64,000 nucleotides of DNA from Bacteroidales bacterium (GCA_020636845.1 JACJXD010000002.1:248001-312000); one strand, 5' to 3'. Counted from the stretch's first letter, positions 9,343 to 18,441 are shown. Numbers and translations are program-made. Notes: generated from the sequence alone by a model not told the origin.

Positions 9343-10176
9343 TTAAACGGTTTTACGCTTGTAAAGCTTTTCGTTATCGTTAAATACTGTAAATTTATTG
9401 TTTGCGTTTGTATTTTCCAAAGTTTCTTTAACGCCAAGGGCTAAAAAACCACCAGCTACTGAGACTTCTGACAATTTGCTAAACATTTTTTCCTGAAGTA
9501 GTTGGTTGTAGTATATGGCTTGATTTCGGAAAAGAATCAACTTTACAGCCCCTGGTTCATTATCGATTAGCGGGGTTTGTTTGAGGAACGTTACGTTTTC
9601 CACCAACGAAGAATCGAATGTGTAAATATTTCCATCCACGGTATAGTATTGAGAATACTTATTGGTGCCGTTTAAACGTTGGTAGTTGGCTTCGTTTACT
9701 TCGATATCCTTTGGATCTAAACGTCCGCTCTTAATTTTGTTGATTGTTTTTTCCGATAGTACGTTGCAATAAATTTGAACATTATTTAGAATATTCATCT
9801 CTTTTAGGATAATGGCAAGGGAGTAAAGTTCTTCGCCGGAATCGAAAGCAGCTAACCAAATTCTTGGTTTAGAACTTGCTCCGCGAGAAACTTCCGGAAG
9901 TACTTCATCACGAATTAACCTCCAAAATGAGGGATCACGAAACATTTCTGTTGTTTCTGGGGTTACTTCGTATAAAAATTGATCAATAAATTCTGGATTG
10001 TTTTTTAGCCTCATTATTAGTCCTTCTGCATCGCGAAGCCCATTATTCAATATTACCTGCTCCAACCTTCGTTTAAACGAGGTAAGGGCATAGTCGCGAA
10101 AATCGTAACCAAAATCGTCTAGCAGCGTTTTGATTACTGTACGTGTGTCAACTATTCCTATTTCGTAACGTATCAT
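9343..10176 (-). CDS. CheR-like protein with degenerate SAM-binding site
   Basis: The 277-residue protein aligns by eye over the full CheR length: helical N-domain, TTEMFRDP at 75-82 and a methyltransferase-like C-domain. Key motifs are altered compared with the intact CheR in this operon. AGCSTG is AAFDSG (109-114), the ATDL strand is CNVL (137-140), and LCRNVIIYF is LFRNQAIYY. SAM binding is therefore doubtful, and it may act as a binding or regulatory subunit. The frame is uninterrupted and closely packed (10 bases from the sensor, 4 from cheB), which argues for a maintained function rather than a decaying pseudogene. Confidence 0.75.
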   Translation of the reverse strand: MIRYEIGIVDTRTVIKTLLDDFGYDFRDYALTSFKRRLEQVILNNGLRDAEGLIMRLKNNPEFIDQFLYEVTPETTEMFRDPSFWRLIRDEVLPEVSRGASSKPRIWLAAFDSGEELYSLAIILKEMNILNNVQIYCNVLSEKTINKIKSGRLDPKDIEVNEANYQRLNGTNKYSQYYTVDGNIYTFDSSLVENVTFLKQTPLIDNEPGAVKLILFRNQAIYYNQLLQEKMFSKLSEVSVAGGFLALGVKETLENTNANNKFTVFNDNEKLYKRKTV

Positions 10177-10186
10177 TATTTATAAA

Positions 10187-12538
10187 TCATTTCAATTTCT
10201 TTTTGAGCAATTCAATCTCCTCATTAAGTTCTTGTTCCCGTACTTTGTTGGCCGTGATGTCGTATCCTATGTTGATAATTTTATAAAGATTTCCATCTTC
10301 GTCCATTACCGGTGTGAAATTTTCCAATATCCAAACTGTTTTTCCGTTAACTTTTAACGAAAACTCTCGATGTTGAATGTTCCCTTGTTGTATGTTATTC
10401 CATAACCGTTTAAACTCTTCGGGGCGATGTTTGGCGGTATAGTCTATTTCGTGTAGATATTTTCCTTCAATGTCCTCTTTTTTATCGCCCAGTGTATTTA
10501 CGTTCATGTTGTTGATGTACGAAATCATGCCATTAGGTTCAATAATCGAAACGAGGCAATTTTGGTCAAGTGCACTTAGTAAAGTTTGAATTTCTTTTTG
10601 CTTTGTAGCCGAAATTTCTTGTTCTATCCTAAGTTTCTTCAAATTCTTTTCGATTTCCTTGGCTTGTTGCTGGGTCATTATTTCGAGTTTCTTTTCCTCG
10701 GTTATATCTTGCCCTATTAACAAAACCTTTTCAACATATCCCATGGCGTCTAAACCCGGGGATATTGTTGCCATTATGTAAATGTCCAAATCGTTTTTGC
10801 CTTTTAGCCGGAATGTTTCGGTAAACGACTGGTTACCTAAAACACTTTTCCAAACAGAATTGAAATGTTCCTGTTGCTCTTCTGCAACCAAGTCGTAAAG
10901 TTTTTTATCCTCCAGTTCCGTTTTCGAATATCCCGTTAATTCCTGAAAGTTACTGTTTGCGTTTACTATGTATCCCTCTTGGTTAAAGGTAATGGAAAGT
11001 AACGATTGGTTTATGGTGTTGGTTATAATTTCGAGTTCGTTGTTTTTACGCTCCATTTCTTCTTGGGTGGCTTGCATCTCTTCCATATTTTGTCTCATTT
11101 CCTCTTCCTGTGCAGCCATTTCTTCACGCTGTTGTTGCGATTGTTCCAGCAACATGCGGGTACGAATATTATTTTTTACCGAATGTAACGTTGATGCAAT
11201 GCTCTCTCCAATTTTTTCTACAAACTCAATTTCGTGCTGTTTAAATTCTTGAAAAGAGGCAATTTCCAGTACACCAAAAATATCCTCTTCAAGTTTAAGC
11301 GGAGCTATTAGAAGCGATGTTGGCGTTGCCTCTCCTAGCCCTGAAGTTATGGATATGTAATTAGCCGGAATTTCTTTAAGGTAAATGGTTTGCTTTTCCT
11401 GAGCACAGGTTCCGACTAATCCTTCGCCAAGTTGAATGACTTTCTCAACAAACTTTTTCCTGTTGTAAGCAAAAGAGGATAACAGTTCAAGGTATTTCCC
11501 TTCGTCGTTTTCGTTGTAAACAAAAATACCTCCTTGGTTGGCGTTTAGGTAATTTACAAGGGATTGTATAATGTTGTCGGCAAGCAGGCTCAGGTCGTTG
11601 TTGTTTTGCCTTAGTATTTCGCCAAATTGAGCTAATCCCTCGTTAAACCATTTTCTTATGTCATCTTCCTCTTTTCTTTTTGCTTCTTCTTCTTTAGCCT
11701 TTTTAAGGTTTTCCTGCATTTCAAGGAGCGCATTGCCTATTTCGTCGTTGTTGCTTAGTAGGGAATACTCTGTGTTTAGTTGGTTATTTCCAATTTGACG
11801 GGCAAATGCAGATGTTCCTTTCAGTCCGGTTATTAGTTGGTTTAAATTTTTTGTCATTAATCCAATTTCGTCCTTTCTGCTCGATTGGAGTGTAGTAGGA
11901 ATTTCGCCGTTTGCCAGTGCTTTTAATTTCCCGTTTACTTGATTTACTCCACCTACAATAGGTTTTATGAATTTGTTTACGGCAAAAGCAGCAATAATTG
12001 AAGCAATGATTATAAATATTATAATTATGAATTCGCTGTTTCCTAGTTGTTTTAAAACTTCGGACTTATTATAACTTATTCCGATAAAAGCGTTGTAAGG
12101 CTTATAGTATTTGAAGCAAATGGTTTGGTGTTGTTTCTTATTGTTTTCGAACTCCTCGTAATTTAAACTTCCTGTTTTGTCAGGAAATTCCTTCATTTTT
12201 GAAATGATTTCGGAGGGAACTCGTTGTCCATTTTTTATAGCATGTAAAAGATACTCACCGTTTGCCGATAGTATAAACGGGAAATCGGTTTCGTAAAATG
12301 CGGGGTATTGAAAGTATGGCCTTAGCTCAAAAATATCATCGGCAGTAAGTCCTTTCCCGGTTTGGTTTTCAACAATGTTGGCAATTTGAATGAGTTTGTC
12401 AATATATACTAGACTTTGATGGTTGGCATTACGAACTGCACGCGCTTGCGAGATGTAGTTTAAAGTAATCCCTGTTATTGCAAATAGCAAGAACATTAGC
12501 GGGATAATGATTATTTGTATTTGTTTCGAAAGTTTCAT
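10187..12538 (-). CDS. HAMP-GAF-PAS-PAS membrane sensor lacking an output domain
   Basis: The 783-residue protein has a first membrane helix (about 8-28), an extracytoplasmic sensor region of about 140 residues and a second helix (about 168-190). HAMP-like coiled segments (to about 300), a GAF domain (about 305-455), a coiled coil with MEEMQATQEEM and two PAS domains (about 515-640 and 655-770) follow. It ends in a short coiled coil, with no histidine kinase, GGDEF, PP2C or MCP tip. Lying between two CheR-type genes, it may pass signals by protein contact or be modified by CheR/CheB. Its coiled coil is a candidate methylation target, which is inference. Confidence 0.8.
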   Translation of the reverse strand: MKLSKQIQIIIIPLMFLLFAITGITLNYISQARAVRNANHQSLVYIDKLIQIANIVENQTGKGLTADDIFELRPYFQYPAFYETDFPFILSANGEYLLHAIKNGQRVPSEIISKMKEFPDKTGSLNYEEFENNKKQHQTICFKYYKPYNAFIGISYNKSEVLKQLGNSEFIIIIFIIIASIIAAFAVNKFIKPIVGGVNQVNGKLKALANGEIPTTLQSSRKDEIGLMTKNLNQLITGLKGTSAFARQIGNNQLNTEYSLLSNNDEIGNALLEMQENLKKAKEEEAKRKEEDDIRKWFNEGLAQFGEILRQNNNDLSLLADNIIQSLVNYLNANQGGIFVYNENDEGKYLELLSSFAYNRKKFVEKVIQLGEGLVGTCAQEKQTIYLKEIPANYISITSGLGEATPTSLLIAPLKLEEDIFGVLEIASFQEFKQHEIEFVEKIGESIASTLHSVKNNIRTRMLLEQSQQQREEMAAQEEEMRQNMEEMQATQEEMERKNNELEIITNTINQSLLSITFNQEGYIVNANSNFQELTGYSKTELEDKKLYDLVAEEQQEHFNSVWKSVLGNQSFTETFRLKGKNDLDIYIMATISPGLDAMGYVEKVLLIGQDITEEKKLEIMTQQQAKEIEKNLKKLRIEQEISATKQKEIQTLLSALDQNCLVSIIEPNGMISYINNMNVNTLGDKKEDIEGKYLHEIDYTAKHRPEEFKRLWNNIQQGNIQHREFSLKVNGKTVWILENFTPVMDEDGNLYKIINIGYDITANKVREQELNEEIELLKKKLK

Positions 12539-12564
12539 TGTGCGTTTCTAATTAACCTTATATG

Positions 12565-13404
12565 TTACTTTTTTACATATGCTTGTCCTAAGCGTTCAAA
12601 TTTATTTGCCCAGGGGCCTAATATAGTTTCGTGCATGCCTAATAATAGCAATCCTTTGGGATAAAGATTTGAATGAAAAAGTTCGAAAACCTTGTTTTGT
12701 AACGAATAGTTAAAGTAAATTATCACATTTCGACAAAGAATCAAATCGAATTTGGCGAAAAAAATATTGCCGTCGGTAACCAAGTCATGCTTTCTGAATA
12801 TAGGTTTTTCGGTAAGGAACTTTTTCATTGTAATGGTATCCTTAACTTTATCTATATCGAAATATTTCTCGTATGGAACATCGATGTATTCCTCAAAGTT
12901 AAGCGGGTTTTGCTTAATTACCTTGTCGAAGTTGTCGAGGTAGCTAAGGTTAAACCTGTACTTGTAAATACCCTGTTTAGCTGCATCGAGCACGTCAACG
13001 TTAAGATCGGTGGCAAAAAGTTTTGCTTTATCCAGCATTTCCATTTCATTCAGCAAAATCATCATGGAGTAAACTTCTTGTCCGGTAGAGCATCCGGCGT
13101 GCCAAATATTGATGGTTTTATTATTCTTAAAACGGGGGAGTATGCGCGAGCGCAATAAGTGCCAAACCGGAGGGTCGCGGAAAAGTTCTGTAGTATTAAC
13201 GGTGATTTCCTTTACAACTTTTTCAACAAAAGCCTTATCGAGCCTCATGTTTGTTATTAGCGATGTAAGGTCGAGGTTGTAATCTTCCAATATTTTTTGC
13301 AGGCGTCGTTTTAATGACTTATCGGAATATTCCGAAAAATCGTATTTCGATACATTTTTGAGTGTGTTAATAAAATATATTAAATCCTGATCGCTAACCT
13401 GCAT
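12565..13404 (-). CDS. cheR: CheR-type protein-glutamate O-methyltransferase
   Basis: The 279-residue protein has the full CheR layout: helical N-domain (1-70), TTELFRDP (71-78), SAM-binding motif HAGCSTGQEVYSM (102-114), the acidic ATDLNVDVL strand and LILCRNVIIYF near 221-231. All catalytic and SAM motifs look intact, so it should methylate glutamates on a sensor or MCP. It is the first gene of the operon, behind a good promoter. It has no C-terminal TPR extension. The two MCPs at 29-31 kb are possible substrates. Confidence 0.88.
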   Translation of the reverse strand: MQVSDQDLIYFINTLKNVSKYDFSEYSDKSLKRRLQKILEDYNLDLTSLITNMRLDKAFVEKVVKEITVNTTELFRDPPVWHLLRSRILPRFKNNKTINIWHAGCSTGQEVYSMMILLNEMEMLDKAKLFATDLNVDVLDAAKQGIYKYRFNLSYLDNFDKVIKQNPLNFEEYIDVPYEKYFDIDKVKDTITMKKFLTEKPIFRKHDLVTDGNIFFAKFDLILCRNVIIYFNYSLQNKVFELFHSNLYPKGLLLLGMHETILGPWANKFERLGQAYVKK

Positions 13405-13468
13405 GTCTCCGAAAAATATTGATAACGTGGTCTAAATCATTTCAATTATTATTCTTTTAGAACCCTGC

Positions 13469-13499
13469 TAAAGGTAAGAATTGTTTAATAATTGACAAA
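13469..13499 (-). promoter_or_regulatory. Bacteroidota-type promoter of the Sia/Che operon
   Basis: Read on the minus strand, TTTG (13499-13496) is separated by 19 bases from TACCTTTA (13476-13469). This matches the Bacteroidota consensus TTTG-N19-TAnnTTTG with one mismatch. It would start transcription near 13463, about 60 bases before the cheR ATG. It is the only good candidate I found ahead of the nine-gene block. Confidence 0.5.
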
Positions 13500-13615
13500 A
13501 AATGGTTTTCTGAAAGATAGGGTTTTATTGAATCTCTGGCAAAAATAATTTTATATGGTTAATTAAGGTTTGACTAATGGCGCTATTTAGTTTGTGGGAG
13601 TTGATTAGCATATGA

Positions 13616-14677
13616 TTAATCTGGTTTTAAACGAAACGAAAGGCTAACCGGATTATGATCGGAGTTGCGAAACTGCAAGTTTGTGGTTTTTACTTTTTGT
13701 AAACTTACATTTGGCGATAGAAGAAAAAAGTCGAGAATCCCCGTATAGTTATCTCCGACCGTATAGGGTTTGTTTAAATACCTGTTTGTTGGCTCGGTTG
13801 GGTCGAAAGCCCATGTCCAATTATTTGGCATAAATTTAGAGTCGATGTTTGTTAAAATGAAAAAAGGTTCTTTATAGTTATTTCCAAAAGTTTCGAGCGG
13901 AAAATCTGGAGGCGATTGATTCCAGTCACCACCTACAATAACGTAGTTTCCATTTACATATTCTTCGAGTATAAATGCCTTAAGGTAATTAATTTCCTGT
14001 GTTTTAAGGGAGCCATTGTCGAAGGCGGAGTTGTGCGTGTTTACAACTACAAGTTTCTTTCCGTTGCTTGTTGGGTAGTAATTGGCTACCATACAACGTC
14101 TAAGGTTAAATAGACGGTTTGGCCACGAAAACTTTCCGGGATACCCGTGGCGTTGTGATAGTTCGGGAGTAAACCTAGTGAACGTTATGATACCGGAGAT
14201 AACCTTACCCATAGGTTCCATGGGTGGAATGGGAACAAAGTTTACGTTATAGTTTAATCCAAGTACATTTTGAATCTTGATAGTGTCGGCTATAGCCGAA
14301 ATTTCATTTATGTGATATGTCCTTTTTGAATCGGCGTCAACTTCTTGTAAAAGAATAAAGTTGGTTTGTTTGTTTTGTGCAATAAATTGCTTTATACCCT
14401 TAAGGTTTTCTAGGGTTCGTCCTTTAGTATCTCTTACTTTTTTGCCGTTATCGTAAAAAAAATCCATGTTGTCTCCAAGTCCTGCATACCCAATGTTCCA
14501 TGTAAGTGCAGTTAAGCAAGAATCTACAGGAATAGTGTCAGGCGAATTAGATTCCCGTAGGACTAGTTTTTGTTCAGGATTATAGTAGGTGATTTGGGCG
14601 TAAACAATGAAAATTATAAATATGGAAAAAAGGGAGAGAATGGCAATTCCTATAAAGCGAAAAATTTTTTTTGCCAT
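13616..14677 (-). CDS. Membrane-anchored endonuclease/exonuclease/phosphatase-family hydrolase
   Basis: The 353-residue product has one N-terminal membrane helix (about 8-28) and then an EEP (DNase I-like) fold. Visible motifs are LTWNIGYAG, LLQEVDAD with the metal-binding Glu, VVVNTHNSAF, VIVGGDWNQSP and the terminal SDHNPVSLSF catalytic His. The family includes nucleases, sphingomyelinases and inositol phosphatases, and I cannot tell the substrate. The active domain probably lies outside the cytoplasmic membrane. It is monocistronic and divergent from purQ. Confidence 0.8.
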   Translation of the reverse strand: MAKKIFRFIGIAILSLFSIFIIFIVYAQITYYNPEQKLVLRESNSPDTIPVDSCLTALTWNIGYAGLGDNMDFFYDNGKKVRDTKGRTLENLKGIKQFIAQNKQTNFILLQEVDADSKRTYHINEISAIADTIKIQNVLGLNYNVNFVPIPPMEPMGKVISGIITFTRFTPELSQRHGYPGKFSWPNRLFNLRRCMVANYYPTSNGKKLVVVNTHNSAFDNGSLKTQEINYLKAFILEEYVNGNYVIVGGDWNQSPPDFPLETFGNNYKEPFFILTNIDSKFMPNNWTWAFDPTEPTNRYLNKPYTVGDNYTGILDFFLLSPNVSLQKVKTTNLQFRNSDHNPVSLSFRLKPD

Positions 14678-14734
14678 GGCGTTTGGTGTTTTATTAGTTT
14701 GTGTAAAATTATGAAAAAATGATGCTCAAAGGAC

Positions 14735-14766
14735 TTTGGCACGTAACATTTTAATATCTATCTTTG
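14735..14766 (+). promoter_or_regulatory. Promoter of purQ
   Basis: TTTG (14735-14738), 20 bases, then TATCTTTG (14759-14766) matches the Bacteroidota promoter consensus. Transcription would start near 14773, giving a leader of about 70 bases before the ATG at 14843. I see no purine operator or riboswitch fold in that leader. Confidence 0.6.
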
Positions 14767-14842
14767 GAAAGTTTTAAGCAATCAGTATGCTTTTCTTGAG
14801 TAGAGACAAGTTTTATTGAAAAATGATGAAATACAATTAAAA

Positions 14843-15544
14843 ATGAAAGTTGGTGTTGTAATTTTTCCAGGGTCAAATTGCGATCAGGATACTGTATATG
14901 TTCTTAACGAATTGTTAGGGCAGGAGGTTGTTTCACTTTGGCACAAGGAATCCGATTTCGATGGAAATATCGATATGATTATTTTGCCCGGAGGTTTTTC
15001 GTATGGCGATTATTTAAGATCCGGAGCCTTGGCTAAATTTTCACCAATAATGAATAGGGTTGTAGAGTTTGCCAATAATGGCGGATACGTTTTTGGAATA
15101 TGCAACGGATTTCAAATACTTTGCGAATCGGGATTGCTGCCGGGGGCTCTGCTTCATAACACCAACCAAAAGTTTATTTGCAAAAACATATATCTTACTC
15201 CCGATAGTAAGATGGCTCCGCCAACTCGGTTCCTTCCTCGCGATCGTAGCCTGAAAATTCCAATTGCACATGGAGAGGGTCGTTACTTTGCCGATAAAGA
15301 AACCCTTGCACAAATGCGCATAAATGGGCAAATACTGTTTAGGTATTGCGATGAAAAAGGCGTTGTTTCGGAGGCTGCAAATCCTAATGGATCGGTAGAG
15401 AACATTGCCGGTATTTGCAACGAGCGCATGAACGTTTTTGGCATGATGCCCCATCCCGAAAGGGCCTCAGACGATGAGTTGGGAAATACTGATGGTCGGT
15501 TGATTTTCGAATCAATTTTTAAGTATATTCAGGAAAACGGATAG
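14843..15544 (+). CDS. purQ: Phosphoribosylformylglycinamidine synthase subunit PurQ
   Basis: PurQ is the glutaminase subunit of FGAM synthase in purine biosynthesis. It supplies ammonia to PurL. The 233-residue product starts MKVGVVIFPGSNCDQD, has the nucleophile Cys in FGICNGFQ and the His-Glu pair in MMPHPERA, all typical of class I amidotransferases. I chose ATG 14843 over the upstream TTG at 14816 because family members begin at this MKVGVV. No purS or purL is adjacent. Many Bacteroidota use a fused PurL-Q, so this stand-alone subunit implies a three-part enzyme encoded elsewhere. Confidence 0.93.
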   Translation: MKVGVVIFPGSNCDQDTVYVLNELLGQEVVSLWHKESDFDGNIDMIILPGGFSYGDYLRSGALAKFSPIMNRVVEFANNGGYVFGICNGFQILCESGLLPGALLHNTNQKFICKNIYLTPDSKMAPPTRFLPRDRSLKIPIAHGEGRYFADKETLAQMRINGQILFRYCDEKGVVSEAANPNGSVENIAGICNERMNVFGMMPHPERASDDELGNTDGRLIFESIFKYIQENG

Positions 15545-15696
15545 CGGGAGTAGGTACTAATCTCCAAAAAATCTCATATTCTTACTAAATTAGCAAGAAC
15601 TCAATGTAAGCGATTCTTCGCAGGATTGGTCGGTTCCTGTGAGTTTGTGTTGTTCTATACTTTGACAATTTAGAAAATATATACTATGCCGAATTG

Positions 15697-16782
15697 TTAA
15701 ACAGATTGCTTTTTGGTGATAAAGTGTTTTTTTACCCATCGGGGGAATAGTAATGCTCCTACAATTAGGTACGGATAGTAACTGATTAATCGCCAAAGCA
15801 GGGCCATTCCTACAGCCACAGAGCCTACAAGTGCTGCATTTACCGGAATGAATTCCGATAAATATCGAGTAAATACAAACTCTGCAAAACCGCTTCCTCC
15901 GGGAGTCGGACTAACGAGCATCATGATCCACATAACCAGTTGGCGGGCGTATATTAATAGATGCTTACTTACTGGGAAAAAGGCGATAAGCAGTGCGTTT
16001 ACAACCAAAAACCGAGAAGTCCACGAAAGGAAGCTATAGCCAATAGTTTTAAGCCAGAACGAAAAGGGTTTGTTTCTGAAATGTTTTGAGCTGGAAATTA
16101 TATCGCTTCCGGCCCTGTTTGCCCCATGTTTCCACCGACGAAGTAATGGTAGTTTGAAAATCAACAGGATAAGCCATTTTAATCCGCGAGGGTTTACAAA
16201 CAGCCCATACGAAAGGGTTAGCACCCATGCCAGTTTCAAGGAAAATCCTATAACGCTAAACCAAATAAGTTCGTTTGTTCCTATGCCCGAAGCCGAAGTT
16301 CCAATGTCGAACAGGTTGGTCGTCCCAGCTATTAGGACAACTAATGGAAACATTACTATAAAGTAAAGTTCATCCAAAAACGAGGTAATCATTACCACTG
16401 CCGAACTGTGACCAACGGTAAGCCCTTCCTTGTTGACATATACTACGGCAACGCTTGTTCCGCCAACCGCCGAAGGCGTTATTGCCGATGTAAATTCCCA
16501 CAGCATGATTACTTTTAACGATTTCCAGAAGCGGAATTTTCCATCGGTAAGGGTCATTAGCCGTAGTGTATAGCCAATGTCTCGGCCTACCATAAATAGG
16601 GCTGCAATAAATATCCAAAAAATTGCATGATAGCTAAAATGAAAAAGGGTAAATGCCTCAGGGTTAAATTCGCGGCTAAACATGTAGAAGATAACGCCAA
16701 GTCCTACTACGACGGGAATTGCTGCAGTGCTGGTTTTTATTCGCAGTGCTGGATTTTCCGGTATATGTTTAACTTTATGCAT
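15697..16782 (-). CDS. UPF0104/lysylphosphatidylglycerol-synthase-like membrane protein
   Basis: The 361-residue protein has about eight hydrophobic segments and the features of the UPF0104 (LPG synthase transmembrane) family: the ITPSAVGGTSVAVVYVNKEG region around residues 100-120 and SPTPGGSGFAEFVF near 290-303. Members of this family are integral inner-membrane proteins linked to lipid handling or flipping. There is no soluble aminoacyl-transferase domain, so lysyl-PG synthesis itself is not supported. It is monocistronic, convergent with purQ and divergent from the TolC gene. Confidence 0.8.
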   Translation of the reverse strand: MHKVKHIPENPALRIKTSTAAIPVVVGLGVIFYMFSREFNPEAFTLFHFSYHAIFWIFIAALFMVGRDIGYTLRLMTLTDGKFRFWKSLKVIMLWEFTSAITPSAVGGTSVAVVYVNKEGLTVGHSSAVVMITSFLDELYFIVMFPLVVLIAGTTNLFDIGTSASGIGTNELIWFSVIGFSLKLAWVLTLSYGLFVNPRGLKWLILLIFKLPLLRRWKHGANRAGSDIISSSKHFRNKPFSFWLKTIGYSFLSWTSRFLVVNALLIAFFPVSKHLLIYARQLVMWIMMLVSPTPGGSGFAEFVFTRYLSEFIPVNAALVGSVAVGMALLWRLISYYPYLIVGALLFPRWVKKHFITKKQSV

Positions 16783-16850
16783 ATAGTTCTCTTAAAAACA
16801 AAAATAGGGTTATTTAGTTTGATGTAAGATGTTCGAAGGACAAAAACTTT

Positions 16851-16879
16851 TTTGTAAAAAATAAATCGGCTTAAATTTG
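16851..16879 (+). promoter_or_regulatory. Candidate promoter of the TolC/HlyD operon
   Basis: TTTG (16851-16854), 17 bases and TAAATTTG (16872-16879) fit the Bacteroidota consensus with slightly short spacing. A start near 16886 would leave a leader of about 175 bases before the ATG at 17063, in which I see no structured element. Confidence 0.4.
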
Positions 16880-17062
16880 CTTTTTACTTTTTATTTTTAG
16901 ATAATAAAGCGTTTGTTTTACCACTTTTTAACTATGCAATTTCAATTCTAACTTTAAAATGTAATAATTTCGAAAGAAAATTAAACCCATGTAGTAGTTT
17001 TATGTCTTAATAAAAAAGAATTTAGAATTCATCAGTAGAAATTATAATTCCCTTAATTTATT

Positions 17063-18409
17063 ATGAAGTTAAAAGCAAAATTTACTTTCCTGTTGGCTTT
17101 TATTATGTTGCCATTTACCGCACGCCTACAGGAACCATGGACTCTTGAAAAGTGTATTCAGTATGCAATAGATAATAATCTTCAGGTAAAGCAATATGAA
17201 TTAGATGTAAAATCGAATGAGGCTTCGTTGCTTGGTGCCAAGTTTGATGTTGCTCCTAATCTTAGTGCAAATGCAAATCATGCGTATAACTATGGGCGTG
17301 TAACAAATTATAATACTAATGCAAAGGAAAAAAGCAATTTAATGTCAACAAGTTTTTCTTTTAGCAGCAATATGCCCTTGTTTAATGGTTTTCAGGTGAT
17401 AAACACAGTCAAAAAGAAACAATTTGATCTTAAAGCAAGTGTAATGGATGTAGAAGCGATAAAGAATAATATTACACTTACTGTTGTTGCCGATTACCTT
17501 CAAATTCTTTTTCAACAAGAATTAGTTGAGAATGCTTTAAGACAATTAAAACAGTCGCAACTTCAGGTTGAACGTACAAAATTGTTAGTAGATGCAGGCA
17601 GTCTGCCCGAAGGAAATTTGTATGAAGTGGAAGCTTTGGAAGCATCAGATGAGTTAACTTTAGTTGATGCACAAAACCTTTTAGCAATGTACACCCTTAA
17701 TCTTACCCAATTATTAGAAATAAAAAGTCCGGAAGGCTTTTCGATAGTTAAACCAGAAATTTCGGATTCGTTGAAACTAGATATTCCTGGAGAACCTCAG
17801 AATATTTACGGTTTTGCAGTTGAAAGTAAACCTCAAATTTTAGCAGCACAATATCGTGTTAGCAGTTCCGAATTAGATTTGAAGATTGCAAAAGGAGAAT
17901 ATTTCCCTCAGTTAACACTTTTTGGTAGCTATGGAACCGGAGTACAAAAGTATCTTAAGTCGTCAGATGTTTATACTAGTACCGATCCCTTTTTTACTCA
18001 GATAAAAAATAATGCAGAGATGTCATTTGGTTTGAGTTTAAGTATTCCAATTTTTAACCGCTGGTCAGCACATACAGCGGTAACTCAAGCTAAAATTTCA
18101 CTGGAAAATGCTAAACTATCACTCGAAACGCAAAAAAATAATCTTTATAAGGATATTCAACAGGCTTATGTTGATGCTTTGGCTGCTCAAAAGAAACAGT
18201 CTGCCAGTATTAAAAGCCAGCAATCGGCTAGAGAATCGTTTCGATATACCGAAAATAAATTCAATTTAGGATTGCTTACGGCATTAGATTATACAACATC
18301 GAGAAATAACTTGGCAAAGGCCGATACTGATTTGTTGCAGGCTAAGTACGAGTTCGTTTTTAAGGTAAAGATTTTAGATTTTTATCTGGGTAATCCAATC
18401 AAATTATAA
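17063..18409 (+). CDS. TolC-family outer-membrane efflux protein
   Basis: The 448-residue protein has a signal peptide (about 1-22), then WTLEKCIQYAIDNNLQVKQ, the usual start of a mature TolC-family protein. Two long helical repeats follow, with the SLSIPIFNRW segment in the second half. It should form the trimeric outer-membrane channel of an export system. It is followed after 32 bases by its periplasmic adaptor gene. No inner-membrane pump follows, so the pair must use a permease encoded elsewhere. Confidence 0.9.
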   Translation: MKLKAKFTFLLAFIMLPFTARLQEPWTLEKCIQYAIDNNLQVKQYELDVKSNEASLLGAKFDVAPNLSANANHAYNYGRVTNYNTNAKEKSNLMSTSFSFSSNMPLFNGFQVINTVKKKQFDLKASVMDVEAIKNNITLTVVADYLQILFQQELVENALRQLKQSQLQVERTKLLVDAGSLPEGNLYEVEALEASDELTLVDAQNLLAMYTLNLTQLLEIKSPEGFSIVKPEISDSLKLDIPGEPQNIYGFAVESKPQILAAQYRVSSSELDLKIAKGEYFPQLTLFGSYGTGVQKYLKSSDVYTSTDPFFTQIKNNAEMSFGLSLSIPIFNRWSAHTAVTQAKISLENAKLSLETQKNNLYKDIQQAYVDALAAQKKQSASIKSQQSARESFRYTENKFNLGLLTALDYTTSRNNLAKADTDLLQAKYEFVFKVKILDFYLGNPIKL

Positions 18410-18441
18410 CTTAAACTTAAATCTCATAAAATTGTCCCGAT

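Noticed and set aside
9339..9437. Longer CheB start at 9437
   Set aside because: The extra 33 residues overlap the degenerate cheR gene and lack CheB similarity. ATG 9338 fits the domain start.
14816..14842. TTG start of purQ at 14816
   Set aside because: It adds nine residues not seen in PurQ proteins, while ATG 14843 gives the standard MKVGVV start.
15590..15796. Small minus-strand frame overlapping the end of the UPF0104-like gene
   Set aside because: It overlaps a confident gene and its composition is not protein-like. There is no start context.
16371..16620. Frame opposite or overlapping the UPF0104-like gene as a separate gene
   Set aside because: It shares the strand region of a confident membrane-protein gene in another frame and has no recognisable features.
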